From the NCBI RefSeq assembly GCF_037038585.1, contig NC_092523.1:34776001-34840000 (forward strand): a DNA stretch of 64,000 nt, written 5' to 3'. Positions 33,781-48,507 of the stretch are shown here, in pieces; the stretch's first letter is position 1; each line of letters starts with the position of its first letter. The DNA comes from Patagioenas fasciata. Lineage: Eukaryota > Chordata > Aves > Columbiformes > Columbidae. Under the pieces are notes generated by a model that saw nothing but the letters and a program-made list of their open reading frames with translations, ran no database searches and was not told the origin of the DNA. A program made the translations under genes and the position numbers.

Positions 33781-36700
33781 AAATTAAAGTTATCTGGTCG
33801 CTGCCGGGGAACGCTATGTCAGAGCATGTGCCTGCGGTATTAATAGCTCCCGGGAGGCACAGGAGGGGACTGAGGAAGCTGGCAGGAGTACCTCAGGCAA
33901 CGTTAACTGTTTCATGCAGGCCAGAGGCAGGCACCAGGCACTGAAAGCTCACCCTGAGGGACGGGAATGCAGCAGCCGGTCAGCTTGTTGACTGAAGCCA
34001 ACCTGAAGAAGCAAGACTTTAAGACTTTTAAGTCTTGGCTTTGTGTGCATGGATTGGCACCAGGAAGGGTGAGGGAGATGCAGATCCTGGGCAGGCACCC
34101 TGGTGTGGATGTTGTGCCCTCCAGCAAAGGTCACAGGGGGTTTATGGTCAACCTGGGAGGTGGCCCAGTGGGGCGATATCATGAGCACTGATAACCAGTG
34201 ATGGGCGAGACCTCTCTGAGTCAAGGACGAAGAGAGCTGCCTCATGTTGGATACGCTGTGTGAACTGGCAGGCGTTGAGCTCTTTAAACACCCTGGCAAG
34301 CTCCAGGGCCTGGGCTTCCTGAAGAGGAGACAACAATGTGCCTTCCTGCATCGTACCCACATGTCAACGCTGCAAGGTCAGACCCTTGCAGGGGTTGCAG
34401 TCAGTCCCCTCTGGAGGAGGGAGGAGAAGGGACTCCAGGAAGCACATGCCAGGGCAGCCTTGTTGCTTGACTCACACCAGATGTGAAGGAAGAGTCAAGG
34501 CTGCAGCGAAGCTCTTGCCTTCATTCACTGTCTGGTTCTCAGGGAAATGTTTGAGTCTCAAATGAAGATCACATGGCTCCCTCACTAGTTTCCCTGTTTC
34601 TCATCTGTTCTTTCTGGCTGACTTCCATAAGAAGGCAAGAGCTTATGATTTCACTGTTGGGTGTCTTTGTTGTGTGGAATAGTTATGTGAAAGCTAATGC
34701 AGCAAGTTGTAGATGCATAACTAAGAGTTTGCTTTAAAAAGGTGTTAAGATGTGCCCCTAGGACAGTGTTATACTGAGGAATGAACAGGGTAGTGGGGTC
34801 TGCTTTGATTTGGTAATTAGGTATCGATAATGGAAATAGGATTCATCTTAATGTAGGTGATAAAAGGCTGGCTGTTCCATGAAGAGACATTCTCTTCAGG
34901 ACAGCAAATCTCACTGACGTGTTTGTTAGCACAAGTCAATGAGACTGTAAATTTGATCCCCCATCTCTCTCGCGCTTTGCTGCACGTATGTCTGTTGGGG
35001 TAGAGGTCTTCTCTCATTAATCTCAGCTCTGGGAAGCAGACAACAACTTTAACTTCTAGGAGCAGCCTTTGCACCTTGAGCATCCTGAACAGATAAAGCT
35101 TTTCCCCAGCTTCCAAGAAAGGGGAAGAGCATCCTTCTGAAAGAGACCTTTTCCCTCAGCAAGGACTGAAAGCAGGTGCAAGCAGGAAGCATAGGGAATC
35201 CCTAGAGTTAGGCTGTGAGTTGAGAGGAGTATTGTTTAACATATGTACCCTTGACCTTTCCTTTTTCTTCCTCATGCTTTACTCGCTACGTCTGGTGTCT
35301 CTTCACAGGAAAGAAAATATCCCTTTAACATCTCAGGGCTTCCACTACTGATTGCGTACAGACCCGCAGGATGCTGGTGCTCACAGTTGCTGCCCCACTG
35401 CCCAGACTGATAGGGTCTTGTCAGTGTGTGCACTCACATGTCACCTGGTGCCCTGCTGACTGGTGTGTGGTGAGTGAGAGGCAGGAGAGTGACAGTGGGA
35501 TGCTACCAGGGAGGGAGTGAAGTCTTTATCATAAGAATTACGGTTAGTTTTTGAAGGTATTGTTGTGCATCATCATCCCACTCCACACAGGCTCTTTGAT
35601 TGATAGGTACTTCTGTAGCAGTAATACTGTTTACCCAAGACTGCCAGTATTTAAAGAAAGCAGCACCTAGAAAGTGAACAGCGATTTTTTCTGCCTCTGC
35701 CCTCCCTTTCCTGAGCCCAGATGTCTATTTCTGGGAGATGCTCAGCTTCCAAGCAGTTTTAACAAAACGAGGGCTGGACCAGAACATGCATCTGCTACTC
35801 TGAGGGTTATTCTTCATTTGCTCAATTTTTACTCCAAATGCCTGCTTTGCATCTTTCCTTTGTATGACAGTGAGGCTTTTAATGCTACTTACTGTAGGAA
35901 TTCAAATGTATCCTGTAAGGAACTTAACTGCTGACTCCACCAGTACCACCAAACTTGAGGATGAGCATTTCAACTAGCTGGAAATACCATTTAAACAAAA
36001 GTTAAAGGAACTTTGGCTTTTCATACGGTTACCTGGTGTTTTATATTCAGAATAGTTAGTGATACAGACAAATGGTTAAAACAGTTCTGAAAATGCACAC
36101 TTTCTGAATTATTGAAAGTCAACTTTTAAGCCTTATCTTAGATCTTTGCAGCTTGAGAAGGATTGGCTGGCTTTCTAGACTGAGTTTGTGGATGCTCTCC
36201 ACTGCTGACACAGCATAGAGACACTGGAATTTGTTCCTAAAAATTCTGAGCTAAAAATTATAACCTAGATCTACATTTCTAAAGAGATTAATGACTGACT
36301 GCATTGTTCTTTGATGTGTGAATAGCCAGCTTGAAACACTACAGGACATCAACTTATACAAAGTAGTGTGTGCCCTTGTTTATTTGCATTTCCAAGGCAC
36401 TGGGAAACCTAGTGTTGAGGTTAGGCCAGACACAAAATAAAACTTTCTCAGAAGTCAGCAGTCTGGGTTTGACAGCAGTCACAAGGGGGAGCACAAGGAA
36501 TCGGTCAAACCATCCTGACCCGCAGCACAGACAGCGATGAGTGGCCAGTGTATTGGCAAGACGCCAAGAAGAAATATGTGGGGTCTTTTCAGGGAAGATT
36601 TTTAGGGTTGTAGTAGATTCTCCTTGTGTAAGATTGGCTTCTGTTTGTGGTCAGGAGGAGGAGAGCTAGAGAGCCTCAGAGAGGCTAAATGAATAACAGG

Positions 36701-39700
36701 GTTGGTAGTGCAAAGATGATCAAGGAGCGTGGGGTTTGAGTTTTATTTTGGGCAGATATTAGTGGCGGTAATTTTAGCTGGGTATTGGTGTTTTCTGTCT
36801 TAGGAGCCTACAGCTGGAGAGGAGGAAAGCTGGACAGTAAGTGTAAGCAGCGCATTGAGAAGAGAAGTGTTAGTTCTGGAAATTGTAGTGGGAGCCAACA
36901 CAGGCTGTGTTTGTTTATTAGAGTATATCTGTAATGGGAGGACAAGGAGTTGGAGGAAGGGCAAAATTTCAGCAGAAAACTGAGGAAGTGGATAAAAATG
37001 GATAGTAAACAGATCAGAAGTTACATTGTAACAGGATAAGCATGAAGTGTAAAAGAAGGAAAGAAAAAATACCCAAAATGTGGCACAGGGAATGGATTTG
37101 CAGGAAGCGGGCAGTACTATATTAATATTTCCTTTGGCGAGGATTCATGCAGAAGATGTTCAGGAAGAGAACATCAGAGAAGTGCATAAGAAGTAGTGAA
37201 AGGCATCCAGATCTTCAGTTAACTTGGAAAAGTAGGAGGAAAAATTTGGAGGATGGCACAGCTGGAAGGGGAGGCAATTAAATGGTTGTGGATGAAGTAA
37301 ACCTGATTGCAGGCCAAGCAGGAAATTGAAGATGAAGACAGACTGAGGGATGTGTTGGGCAACCAGACTTCATAACTTGTGAGATAGGAGTAGAGAGTAA
37401 GAAACAGTATCTACAATCAAATCTGTGCTGGAGAAGAAAGAGAAAGCAAGAGGAAGATGCCTGAGATTAGATGGGATTTTATCACCGATGAGATTAAAAT
37501 TACAGAGAAAGGAAATGACAGGACATGAGGAAGGACATGGCAGGCAGTGGAGATCAGGGGTAAAGTAATGGTTACTACAGATCACATCAAAGGAGTGGCT
37601 CTTCCAGGGAGCAGGATACTGAGTGATGGGTGCAGGTGAAATGGATGGACCAGGGCAAGGTCCTTCATTGTAATTACAAAATTAATCTATCCACACTGAA
37701 CAGTGCCCTTGCTCAACCTTTATTCATGGGCAAGATGTGCTGAAGACAACAGAAGAGAATCTGGAAAGGAAACAAGTAAGGGTGTCAGGATTGGGCTAAT
37801 AGCTAACAGGTTTCTTCAAAACTATAAGTTTGCAGCATAAGCTGCTGCAATAATATGAAAAGTCAAGGTCGTATTTATTCCAATAATACCCGTAAAGCTT
37901 ACTCAGAACAAGCATAAAGCAGAAGATGAAAGCCTGCATAGCAACTGAAAGGAATGTTGTACTTTTGATGTAGATCTTTGCAGAAAATAATTTCTTTGGT
38001 CATTGCCAAACATGCACCATTACATCGTGGAGCATATATCTGTTCTTGGATTCAGTGTTTTTCAGTTTTTGTGCTTCCAGGATCAAAATACTTGCTGAGA
38101 GGATCTCTGACGTTTATATATTTAATTATTTTTAAAATAATGTAGTTGGAACATATGTTGCATGAAGAAATGAGGTCTGGAGATTGTTTTGCTCTACAAC
38201 AGCTATTCCAAAACTGTGACCTTCAGGGCAAAGGGAAGGTCAATAAAGGTTTTTATTTTTCTTTCCTTCTCAAGAGAAGTCTACATTTCCAGGGTCCTCA
38301 TCTTTATGTTTGATAGGTACTCAAAACTTCATTTTCCTACTTACTACCTTGAAATGTTCTATTCCTATCATTCTTTGTCGCCTTCTTCTTAAAGATAGTA
38401 GTTTGCTTTTGGTTTTGAAATAGGTGTTGGGAGATAATTAAACTTGTTCTTTGCTTTTCTACATGTTCCGGTTCATTCCCAGAGATCTGCTTCTTGTGAT
38501 GCTGACCAGATTTTTTTGAATGAATGACAGCTGCAAACATTATCAACAACATCTGGGCAGGTATGTGATCAGAGAAAAGCTAAGTTATGGGCTGAAGCCC
38601 ACTGTACTTTCCATAATACGCGATAGAAGTTTCTCTTGCCGCTAGTGGGTAATACTTCCCAGCAGTAGCGTTCCAGCTATGGTTTAGGTCCTGACCAGGG
38701 AAATGAGTTCTTCACCTGTTCTTCTGCTTGCCTAGTGTTTTTTTATGTTTGTTTCCAGACTGGAGAAACATTGGGTTCTGTGAATGCAGAATTCAGATGT
38801 GCCTTCTTAAGTTTCATGACCTAGAAAATTGTCTGATTTGCTTTCAAAACTTAGTAAAGCGAAGCTATTAAAAACCCTAGTATTAAACCAGATTTTTTCT
38901 GACTTGAAGTTTGCAACATGACCTTCTTCAGAAAATCTTTTGGGTTGAAAGAATGTCTAGTAGGTCACCTAGCCTTCTCTGCATAGTGCAATGTTGTTCT
39001 CATCATTCCTGCAATACCCTGAGTGATGGCTCTCATCTTCAGCTTTCTGTGACTCTGGTGACTCTTGCGTATTGTTCAGTTGCCTTCCTCTTCTTAGAGT
39101 TGTAGGGATCTGTTCTGTCTTATGTTTGTGTAAACCAGCAATTGCCCTTTTGAATCAGTGATACAACATTGGTGCAAATCAGTGACTGTGAGGGAATTTC
39201 ATATCTTTTTTTAGTGTTTGGGGTTTTTGTTATTGTTGTTGTTTGGTTGGTTTTATTGTGTTGCTCAAGCTTACTCTTCTAAACATTTTTTTATATCAGT
39301 CTTAACAGGACAATGAAAATACTTGATCTTTGCTCTGTTCAATTCATTTTTTACCATCCTTTGGGTTGCAGTAATTTTGGAGTGTCAAAAAAGTATTTTA
39401 AGTTAATCTTTTTATGTTTGTCATCTTTGCTTCTGAGTGTTATTTGCTAAGTTGCTTCTGTGTGCTATTTTATTCTTTCAGGTATTCACACTTTTAAAAA
39501 TCTGTTGTTTCAGGCTGACAGATTTTAATTAAATGAAATTATGGAAGTGATCTGTTTGGTTTCCATCTGTTATTTCTGACAAAATATCCAGTTATAATAG
39601 TTTTCATTTTAATAACAGTATCAACACTGTTAGCTCCTGCTCAAGTTATTATCTCTTTCTGTCTTCAGGTATTTTGTAGAGTTTCTCATTCTGTGCTTTT

Positions 39701-40750
39701 ACTTTAGACTAGTCTTTCTTCTGTGAAATAGTTCATAATTTTCTTGCTGACAGCTATTTTTTTTTTCATGTATTATAGGACAAACTGAAACCATTTCTGA
39801 CAGCAATATATGTTTCACCAAATTACAGCTTTGTGCTCAATCAGCTAACCAAAACAAGGTAATAATTTTATTAAATTACAGAAACTATTGCAGGCATTAA
39901 GCATAGATGTTGCTGTTACACATACTTGCAACATCTATTACCACAACAATTTTAATAGAAATTCACACTTATTTTCAAGTAAGTGAGAAGTTAACAAATT
40001 ATATTGCTCAGTGACTGAATCATCTATTTCTTATCACCCCATGTGCTGCTTAAATAGTTCACAAATACATTGTTATTATAATTCAAATAGCATTGGTTAT
40101 AATGCTAGACATGTTTTTATAATAAATTGAAGTGTTATTCTTTCTATATTTTGCAAGAAAATGGCAAATTAAGGCCAGCTCTACAACACACATTATTAAA
40201 AGTGTAGCTGTCTTGATTAAGACTGTGGGAGAAAATCATACCCCTGGCTTACAGAGCTATACATAGACCTTCCCATCCATTATGGAGATGCAATTTGTAT
40301 TGGCAAAGGAGGTTTTTTTTATGATACAGCTAATTTCATTTGAGGTGCTTTGATTATGCTAGCAAAAAATCTTACTTTTTTCCCAGATAAGCTGCCTCTC
40401 TGCTAAGAGACTTTGTTAATAGAGAGATTAGTCTTATCAGATATGCCTGAGCATGTAACAGTTTTCCATATTTGCTCATATACTTGCCTCATTCCTGGAT
40501 ACAGGATACCCGCACATTGAAGCAATAGATCGGTAGTTGTTAAGAATAGGTGTGTATAATGTTTGCAGCCTATTTTCAGGTCATGTTGGAGATGAAGAAG
40601 TGGGGCCATTGCTCCAGAAAATATGGTATTCTGATTTAACTGATCAGCTGAGGCTGTGAAATGGGACAGTGAAATAAGGGACCTAGATTCTTTTTAAGTT
40701 GTAAGTACGCTAGTAGCAACTTTTTTTTTTTCTTCCCCTTTGTTATGCCA
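33781..40750. other. Intergenic region upstream of SLC25A4
   Basis: The first kilobase is moderately GC-rich. It contains a small palindrome AAGACTTTTAAGTCTT (about 34013-34030) and overlapping ORFs on both strands without recognisable content. Around 36,400-37,640 the + strand is purine-rich. A G/T tract lies at about 39213-39257. No gene or nameable mobile element is seen. Confidence 0.6.
39213..39257 (+). repeat. G/T-rich low-complexity tract
   Basis: GTTTGGGG, TTGTTGTTG and TTTGGTTGG motifs in succession, similar to the other tracts. Confidence 0.7.
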
Positions 40751-41209
40751 GTGAGTTTTCCTCATGAACCGTTTTCCTCTAAAACTACCTGGAGCAGAGC
40801 TAATCAGGACTTTGCCAAGAACACCATTTTTTCATCAGAAGCTATACATATCATTAAAGCATAAGCAAGGAGATGTATTCATTTCAGAAAAAAAATCCTC
40901 AAGTCCAGCATATATGCATGAAGGAAAGAAAGGTCTGCAGAACAGCCAGAACCTCAGCAACTGGGAGGCCAGTAGTGAAGACAATTACCACACCACTGAG
41001 GGGAGAGTAAAGTGGTTGAGACAGTCTTTAGATACCAGAGTTAATTCCTTCTCCTTTGTGAACAAGATCCAGAGAGGGAAAAATGGAAAAAAGCCAGTAG
41101 AAACAGAAACTGAACAAAGCAGAGAGAGGGCTAAAGGCTTGGAAAAAAAGTACTTGGATGAGGATGACAGAGGAACACCCAGGGATGTCTAGGACAGAGC
41201 TAAAGAAGG
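40751..41209 (+). other. Candidate exon with a 142-codon ORF
   Basis: A long pyrimidine tract (T10CTTCCCC...) and TGCCAG sit immediately left of 40751, and a good donor GAAG|GTGAGG follows 41209. Inside, an ATG at 40764 opens 142 codons to a stop at 41192. The predicted protein is hydrophilic and rich in Lys, Glu and Ser, with no domain I recognise. The stop just before the donor means that, if this is an exon, it ends an ORF or belongs to a non-coding RNA. Chance ORFs of similar length occur elsewhere in the window, so support is weak. Confidence 0.25.
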
Positions 41210-44200
41210 TGAGGATATGCATGTTCTAATGAGCACCTTTCTTTGATTATTCTTGGCATAGTTTGTCTTGAGATCAGTGTGACAGATCTGTTCGCTTCCA
41301 TTCTGGCCTCTATCTTAAATTATCTTAGGCTAAGGATCTTAAAAAAATGTAATAACTGGAACATCCTCTGTCCGCTTGACTTGCTGGTTAGACATCTTCT
41401 GATGGATCAATTCTGGTTTGTTAGTCTGTGATATTTAGCCTCATAGTGTCATATTTAGCTTAATTTGTCTAATATTTGGCAGGTGTGGTCTTCATTCTGT
41501 CTGTGGGTGGTATTGCTGAGCCTTTTTGTTTGCAGTGATCTGGTCTTTCTCTCTAACTTTTGCTAACTTTGCGTAATAAACTTGAATGTCTGTTATTATA
41601 GAATGTTAGTCCTGTATAGATGACTGTCGGTAAGTCATTTTCATGCCCTTTGTGTCCTTATCACTGAGGAGAATATGGGTAAGAACAGATGTCTCAACTT
41701 CTGCACCATTAACAGGGTGAAACCACAAGACAAAACCATTATCAAACTGAAAAATTATATGCAGTGGTTTGTGACTCTGGTACTTCTTGTATGACCTGAT
41801 CCGGTCAGCTGCAGACTTGTGGACAGTGATGGTGACAGCATGGCCAGTTGATGGACAGCTGAAAGAAACAGCAAAGGTATGAGCAGCTTCTGCTTCTCTC
41901 TCTGGGTCTGACAGTTAGGAGGTGCTGCTCTGTGTAGTCTAACGTGTTCAGTATATGATGTAGCATCTGCCAAAGGCTTGTGAGTCCAACTCAAAGCTTC
42001 ATGTTTAAACTAGGCAAGAGGGATCTTTAAAGAAGACATCAGGGACTGATTTAAAATGGCAAGTGGTGTCAAATCTGTTATGTCCCTTGATGGGATATTT
42101 TTCTGCTTCAGAACTCTCTCTGGAAAAGATGCAGTTTGAGTCCAGTTCCAGAAATTCCTTTTGGATTTGAATTTGCCCAACTGAGCTGACGTATAGGATA
42201 GGAAAGGGAAGAAATTATGGAGATAGAAACAGAAGTCAGACAATAATGACATTATGTGATATGTTACCTCGGCTTGAGAAAAACCCAATCTGTATTTAAT
42301 AATTCCTAGGGTATGACTGCCTGTTTCTGATTCCATGGGAAAAGAGACCTTTTAATACTTCCTTACAAGTCATAAGAAAGAAAGGAAGCTAGTATATTAA
42401 TATGTTCTTAAATGTTGCTATATTACTTGAAATTAATGTGTGCTGTGTACAGTTGTATTATAGGTAGGTGTGAATGAATATAAGCTGTAAAAGTGTCTTA
42501 CAGGTGAACACCATAGAAAGAATTGTCCTTTTGCTCCATTTAATTTCTTTGCATTTATAGTGGAATGCAGTAATGGAAGAAACAGAGCTGTTCTCTAGCT
42601 TCCATACAGCTATAATGGGAAAACAAAGAGAGGGAATGTTCACCTATTGGGAACATGATTGGGAACAATCATCCAGACATAACCCAGCCTTGAAATTGCC
42701 AGACTGGGATAAATTACCTGGACCAGCTAAGTTACTTCCAGGATCGTAGTGGCAGATGGTTCACCCACAAGCTGCATGAATCTGCTGCTTGTGTATTATT
42801 TGCTTCCTTTGGGTTGCCATGGGGCTGTAGGCTGGTACCTGTTTTCTATACCTAGAACTAGACCAGTGACTCAGGTCAGAAGTAACAGTTCAAATACAAT
42901 AGATAGATCTTTATGTAATTGAAAATAGTTCCTGTGGCTTCCATGCATTTCCATCTATGTCATGCTTCATTTTTGTGTGGCATTTTTGATATTGCAGGCT
43001 TTCTTGTTCACTGGTAATAATCCACAGGCAGGAGGAGCTAGAAGAATGAAAAGCTGTGAGACAGCAGTGTCCCTGGTACCCAGCAGCTTCTTATTACACG
43101 CTTTTGTCGCTGTTCTACCTCTCACCTCTACAAAACAAGATAAAAAAACTCTTAAGCAGAGCAATCTTCTTTTCTTCTCTTCCCCTTTTTCCTTCACTTG
43201 TTAAACACCCTTACTTCCAGAGCAGAGATCGCCTTGACACGGTGTTTGGGAAGGCTACTCTGAACCTGTGCACTTTCTCCTACTGGGCACTGCTCAGCTT
43301 TGAGCACTAGTAGTGGGAGCGGGACGAGGCTGGTTCCAGCAGGGGAAGAGAACCACGCGTTTACATAGGCTCCTTCTCCCAGCCACCTCTCTGCTATCCG
43401 ACAAGCGTGGGTTTATTTTAGCATTGGCCTTCTGAAGTAGGATTAATTTTCCCCTGAATAGGTCAGCCTGGGATGGAGCCAGGATTCATGGCCTTCCATA
43501 GCTGGGGTGACTCGGGAAGCCGGAGATACCTACTAAGGAGGCCCGGCCGCTAACGGCTGGGCCTGTGCCCAGTGCCAGAGAAGTGTCCTGGAATAACCTT
43601 TCTGACAAACAGCGAAGCAATCGTGTGGGGTCTTTTTTCAGAGGCTGGTGTGAGGCTGAACCAGGCTGTAGTGCTGCCCTCTGATGGTGGGATTCGGGAA
43701 AACCGTAAAAGGCAGTGGTGAAAACCAGAAAAAATGTTAACAAAATTACTAGAAGAGCAGCAGTATGTGGATATGTGAATCTTTTCACTCTCTCATTTCA
43801 TACAAGGCTTCACCTAATTGAAATGTGCCCTCATCTCTTCACTAGCGGTTCAATTTGTGGCAACAGAATATGGCTAATGGTTTTACTGGTATTTAGCACT
43901 GGTAGTGTCCTCACAGCTGTGCAAAGCATCTTGTGTCCCAGAAATCACACTTTCTGGCATTATTCTGTGTGCTTCAGTGTGCAGGGGAGATGCAGAGGAA
44001 GGAATTTCTATCAGTCAGATTTTTGTAACTTTCTTATTTTTCTTATTAGTACGTGGAGTTATTTAATTCCTTACTTAGAAGCACTTGATAAAAAATTGTG
44101 TAGAAAGCTACAGCCATCCAAAATAACTCCTGTTTAAGTAGAGGATGCATAGAGATGTCTGGGACTTTTTTTCCATAGCTAACCTGTGAGCCAGTGTGGA

Positions 44201-47200
44201 AGCAAACCAGGAGTAATCTGATATTTCCATCAGAACTAGAGGGAAGTGCCATTGAGGGGCATTTCCTAGCCTTAGTGCAGCACATTCCTGCTAGACATGG
44301 GGCATGGGTAGCCCTGAACTCTTGCGCATCTGCAGACATCCTTGGTAGCTGTTAACAGCTGTGCCTGGGGCTCTGTTCTGAAACAAAACAGCCTCATCTG
44401 GGCTATTTCTAAGGCCCTACCAAAGTAAATGGGAGTGTGGTATATGATTCAGGAAATTCACTGCTTTGCTGCTTCCCAAAAACATGTTATAATGTTAAGC
44501 CTTAATTCTCATCTTAATGTTTGTGCCTTTAAATGTTGTATTCATGTTTTGCTTTTTGATACTGATTTCACAATCCTTGCCTTCAATTTTTTTGTCTCAG
44601 ACATACTGCCCCTACTGTGTGGGATTTTGATTTAGCTAAATAAGCTTGATTCTCACCATGGCTTAAAGAACAACAGTGGTTGCTCCCTGTCAAAGAAAAA
44701 AAAAACACCACACAACTTCTCACTTTCTGATTAGGGAAAAAAAATCTAAAGAGTCTAAATAAAGGCAGAGCTGATCAATAACCCTGTGGTTCAACTAGTG
44801 TTGTACAGTGATTAATGGAAGTAACTGCTGTCATTAATCCTGTTAGCAACTCAACAAATTGTTGTATGATATGCAGAGGTTTGTGGCAACATTTTGTGTA
44901 GGCAATTCCTGAATGATAAAATGAATCAAACCTTCTATCAAAATATGTAAGTTAATTAACGATTTTTGAAAGTGTGATTTCATTTGGGGAAGTGGCTGTA
45001 GCAGTGGAGCTGTGAGGCTGTTCCTTGGCTCCCTCTGCTTTCAGAAGCGAGTTTTTTGATTTCTCTTAGAGAAACCATTTTCTAACATTCAGGCCTGCAA
45101 CCTCAAGCTGGGCTTTAAAGCGAAGGACTTTTGTGCTTGTGTTGTAAACAATAATCAAGCCATAACTCTGCATCTGTTTGGGGGAAGACAGAGAACCAGT
45201 AAAAGTGCCTGTTTAACCTTCCACTTGGTTTGCTCTTCAGTTTTGGAATCATTTGACTTAATTTCTCAGGCTCCCAAAGCAGAAGAGAGAGGAGAGCTAC
45301 TATGCCATTACCTGGCTGAAATGATGATTTGCTCAAGTGATATTCACACCACAGACAGAAAGACCTCATTGACTAGAACAGTGATCATGTTGCTCTCTAC
45401 ACTGGTTTTTGGTTGGCTAGCATTTGCAGCAGAAAACAGTTCTAATTGAAGATTAAAAATTGTCCAGTTTTACTTGTAGTCTCAGACTTTGAAGATATTG
45501 GCTGAAAAAATCAGGAATGGGTAAAATCTGACTGTTTCTTTTCTTTCATAGATTTCACAGATAAGTGGGAGATGGGAGAATTGGTCCAGCATCTGCTGTG
45601 ACTGCAATTACGGCCAAGTTGGCAAAATTGTTTGTCTGATTTCATTTCACTCTTGGCCAAGCTCTAGTAAGCATCTGTCCAATTACATTTATTTTGTTTA
45701 ATTTGTGAGCATTTTGTGAGTGTGAGCTGCTGAAATCTGTGAAATTCGAGACACAGAAAAATCACCTGTGATAGAAGGGAGGGATCTTTTTCCAAAGATA
45801 ATAGTTTTTGGACAGGATGCCACAATTTGGTTCTACCACATGGGCATCCTCTGACGTGTCAAAAAAATCATGCATTAGAAATGTCTGTATCTCTCCATCA
45901 CAGGTAGTTGGTTCACATGTAGATAAGGACTGTGAATATCTGCATTGGGACAGGTGGATTGCACACCACTTTCCTGCCTGCAGGAAAGGAGAATTGCTGA
46001 GAATTTGTGGGCTCTGTTGTATGGAAACTGGCAGCATCACCATATTAGTTTCAGGAAGGGACATTTGCACACACTTGCACAGCCTTCTTTCGTTAGGTGG
46101 ATTTTATAAATCCTAGGTGTTTGAGTACTAGCGTGGATCTTCCTGATTTCTTTTTTGTTGTTGTTTTTTTTTGTTACTGTGAGTTGCTCTGCAGAGCCTG
46201 ATCCCTCAGTGAGCTGTCAGTGCCTTACAGCAGCAGACAAACCACAGGCAGTGATCGATAGAGAAATTCTCAGTCTGTGTCACATTTGGACTTCTGCAAT
46301 ATGAAGCTGAGTTTAAGGAGTCAGGTGGAAATGTCCCATGTGGAGGAGAATCCCTGGTAGCTTAGAAACCTTGGCATCTGGCTGGCATTTGATGGGTGTC
46401 TCACATGCTCCATTAACTGCCTACCTCTGCCTCTGGGTCACCAGAAACGCTAGCTGCTGGACCCCAGGATGATGCCTGCTCTCCTCTTTGCAGAATGTTT
46501 CATCTGCCCCGCAGTTGGAGTTTGCCATTGTTACCAAAAACTGAGTTTAGATCTCATGCTATGTAATTGCTAATGTTTCTTTATGGGGAGCTTTCTCAGT
46601 GCAGTAGCCTTTATTCTGGAGGAGTTCAGGTCACAGAGGACCAGTTCAGAAGTAAATGCTTAGTTTGAAACATGCCAGCAGAGTGTTCTAAATGATTCAC
46701 TACTGTGCTTGGTTGTTTGAGGTCTCGAATATGTTGTTTATATAACGCAGAATTTTTGCAAACCCATTAAGTCTTACACCATTCCTGTACAGTGTGGGCT
46801 GGAGCTGTATACTGGGAGGGGGAAGGGAGACAATTTTCCACTTACCATTTAGGGTAGGCAGCATATTTGAAATGGAATTGGACCCTTTCTCCAAGTGATG
46901 GAATCTCTGGTTAAAATAGGTTAATCCTTTCTCTAACCTAGGGCTCATTTGTTTTCAATGTGTATGAAATTGTGTTTTCTTAGTATTGTTTTGTCTTTTT
47001 TACATTTTTCTCAGAAAAACTGACAAATTTAAGAGAAAGGTGATGAGTTAGCAGAAGTTTCAGACAGCAATTGAGGGCAGTTAAGAATTATTTTCTTTAT
47101 CCAGAACAACCTAGCTGAGGGAAGATAGAATTTTAACTTCCTATGGACATTCCATAAGCAGCCTGTCTCTCCGTGCCTGCAGCTAAGTGCATTCAAGGCA

Positions 47201-48507
47201 TGAATGTTGTGTTTCTGTATAAGGGAAACTATGTGAAGTAACCAGACTATTTAAGGGGCAGGGAGATAATGGATTTTCTAGCTGATTTTTCATTTTCAAA
47301 CCACAGCTGGACAATCCTCTGCCAGCTCCCCATCCTCAGTGTGCCCAACACACTGATGTTCTGAAGCTAAAAATATGACAAGCTTTTCATTATTCTTAGA
47401 ATGATTATTTTTGTGTATTCTGATCAGCCACGTTAGAGATTCTTGTACACTGTCCAGAGTAGCGTAGTATCTGTAGCGTCAAAGCATTGTACGGGTCACT
47501 AAATGTCCTATGTCTTTAAGGGGAATGTTGCATGATTGCTTGATTTTATTCCCACTTCATTCTGAATAGTTACAGAGAGCAGTTCACCCCTGCTACCAAG
47601 GAAGTAAGACAGAGACATGTCTGAAACTTCGAGTTGTCTCCCTGGGTACACATCTCCTGCCATCCATCTCTAACAGGGAGATTTCAGTACTGTTCAGGAA
47701 TGAGTATGACAATGCTTTGATTGCAGTCTGTCTGAATGCATTGAGGCACCAGCAACATGGTGGTTATTAGTCACCAACTTGCATTGCTTCAGCACAAATT
47801 TTCTTCCTCTTCTGCACTTTCCAGATTTATTTCAAATTCTTAGGCCACAATATGGAGTTTTTACTGCTGTCAGTGTTTTCACAGCAGCAGATACCTTTAC
47901 ACAAGGGCCCTCGCAATCCTTTCAGATGGAAGCCTGGCTGCACCCAGCTTCTGATTTTTCTGGCCATGGTATACCTGCAAAGGGCTTGCATTGAGTCTCC
48001 AGAATTCTTCAACCGCTTCCCCCATTCCACTGGTCAGCATTGCTGGGTGTTGTCCTGAAAAATAGTAGGTGATGGTTGGAGGAGATCCTGCTTCCTGCTC
48101 CCACAAATAGAACCCAAGTCTCTCCAAGATTGTGGGGGATGTGAAGCTGTCCTGTCAAACAGCTTAGAGACTGGGGTTCCCAGAGAGGTTTCTTCTGTGC
48201 TTGCCTCTGGAAATAGATTCCTTTTTGCATTGCTTATTCCAGGCTGGGAACAGCAAGCTCCACTGCACCTCCTACAGTCTCCTTTCCGCAGGGAAATAAC
48301 TGCCATCTTGATTGTCATCAGTTACTGTAATTGTTCACTGCTTGTTTCTACCTCGCTTTTCCTTTGGCTGTATTTAAAGACCTCCTTGTCTTCGAGGTGT
48401 CATTTCAGTACATTGTTGTGTTGCCAACAGAGCAAAAGACTAGAGTTGGACCATCAGCTCTGAAATGTCTCTTTGTGATATCTGCTATGAAAAGCGAATT
48501 GGTTGGA
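41210..48507. other. Intergenic, no gene seen
   Basis: AT-rich sequence with medium ORFs on both strands and no protein resemblance or paired splice signals that I trust. A slightly GC-richer patch is at about 43,300-43,690. No tandem array or nameable mobile element is seen. Confidence 0.6.
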
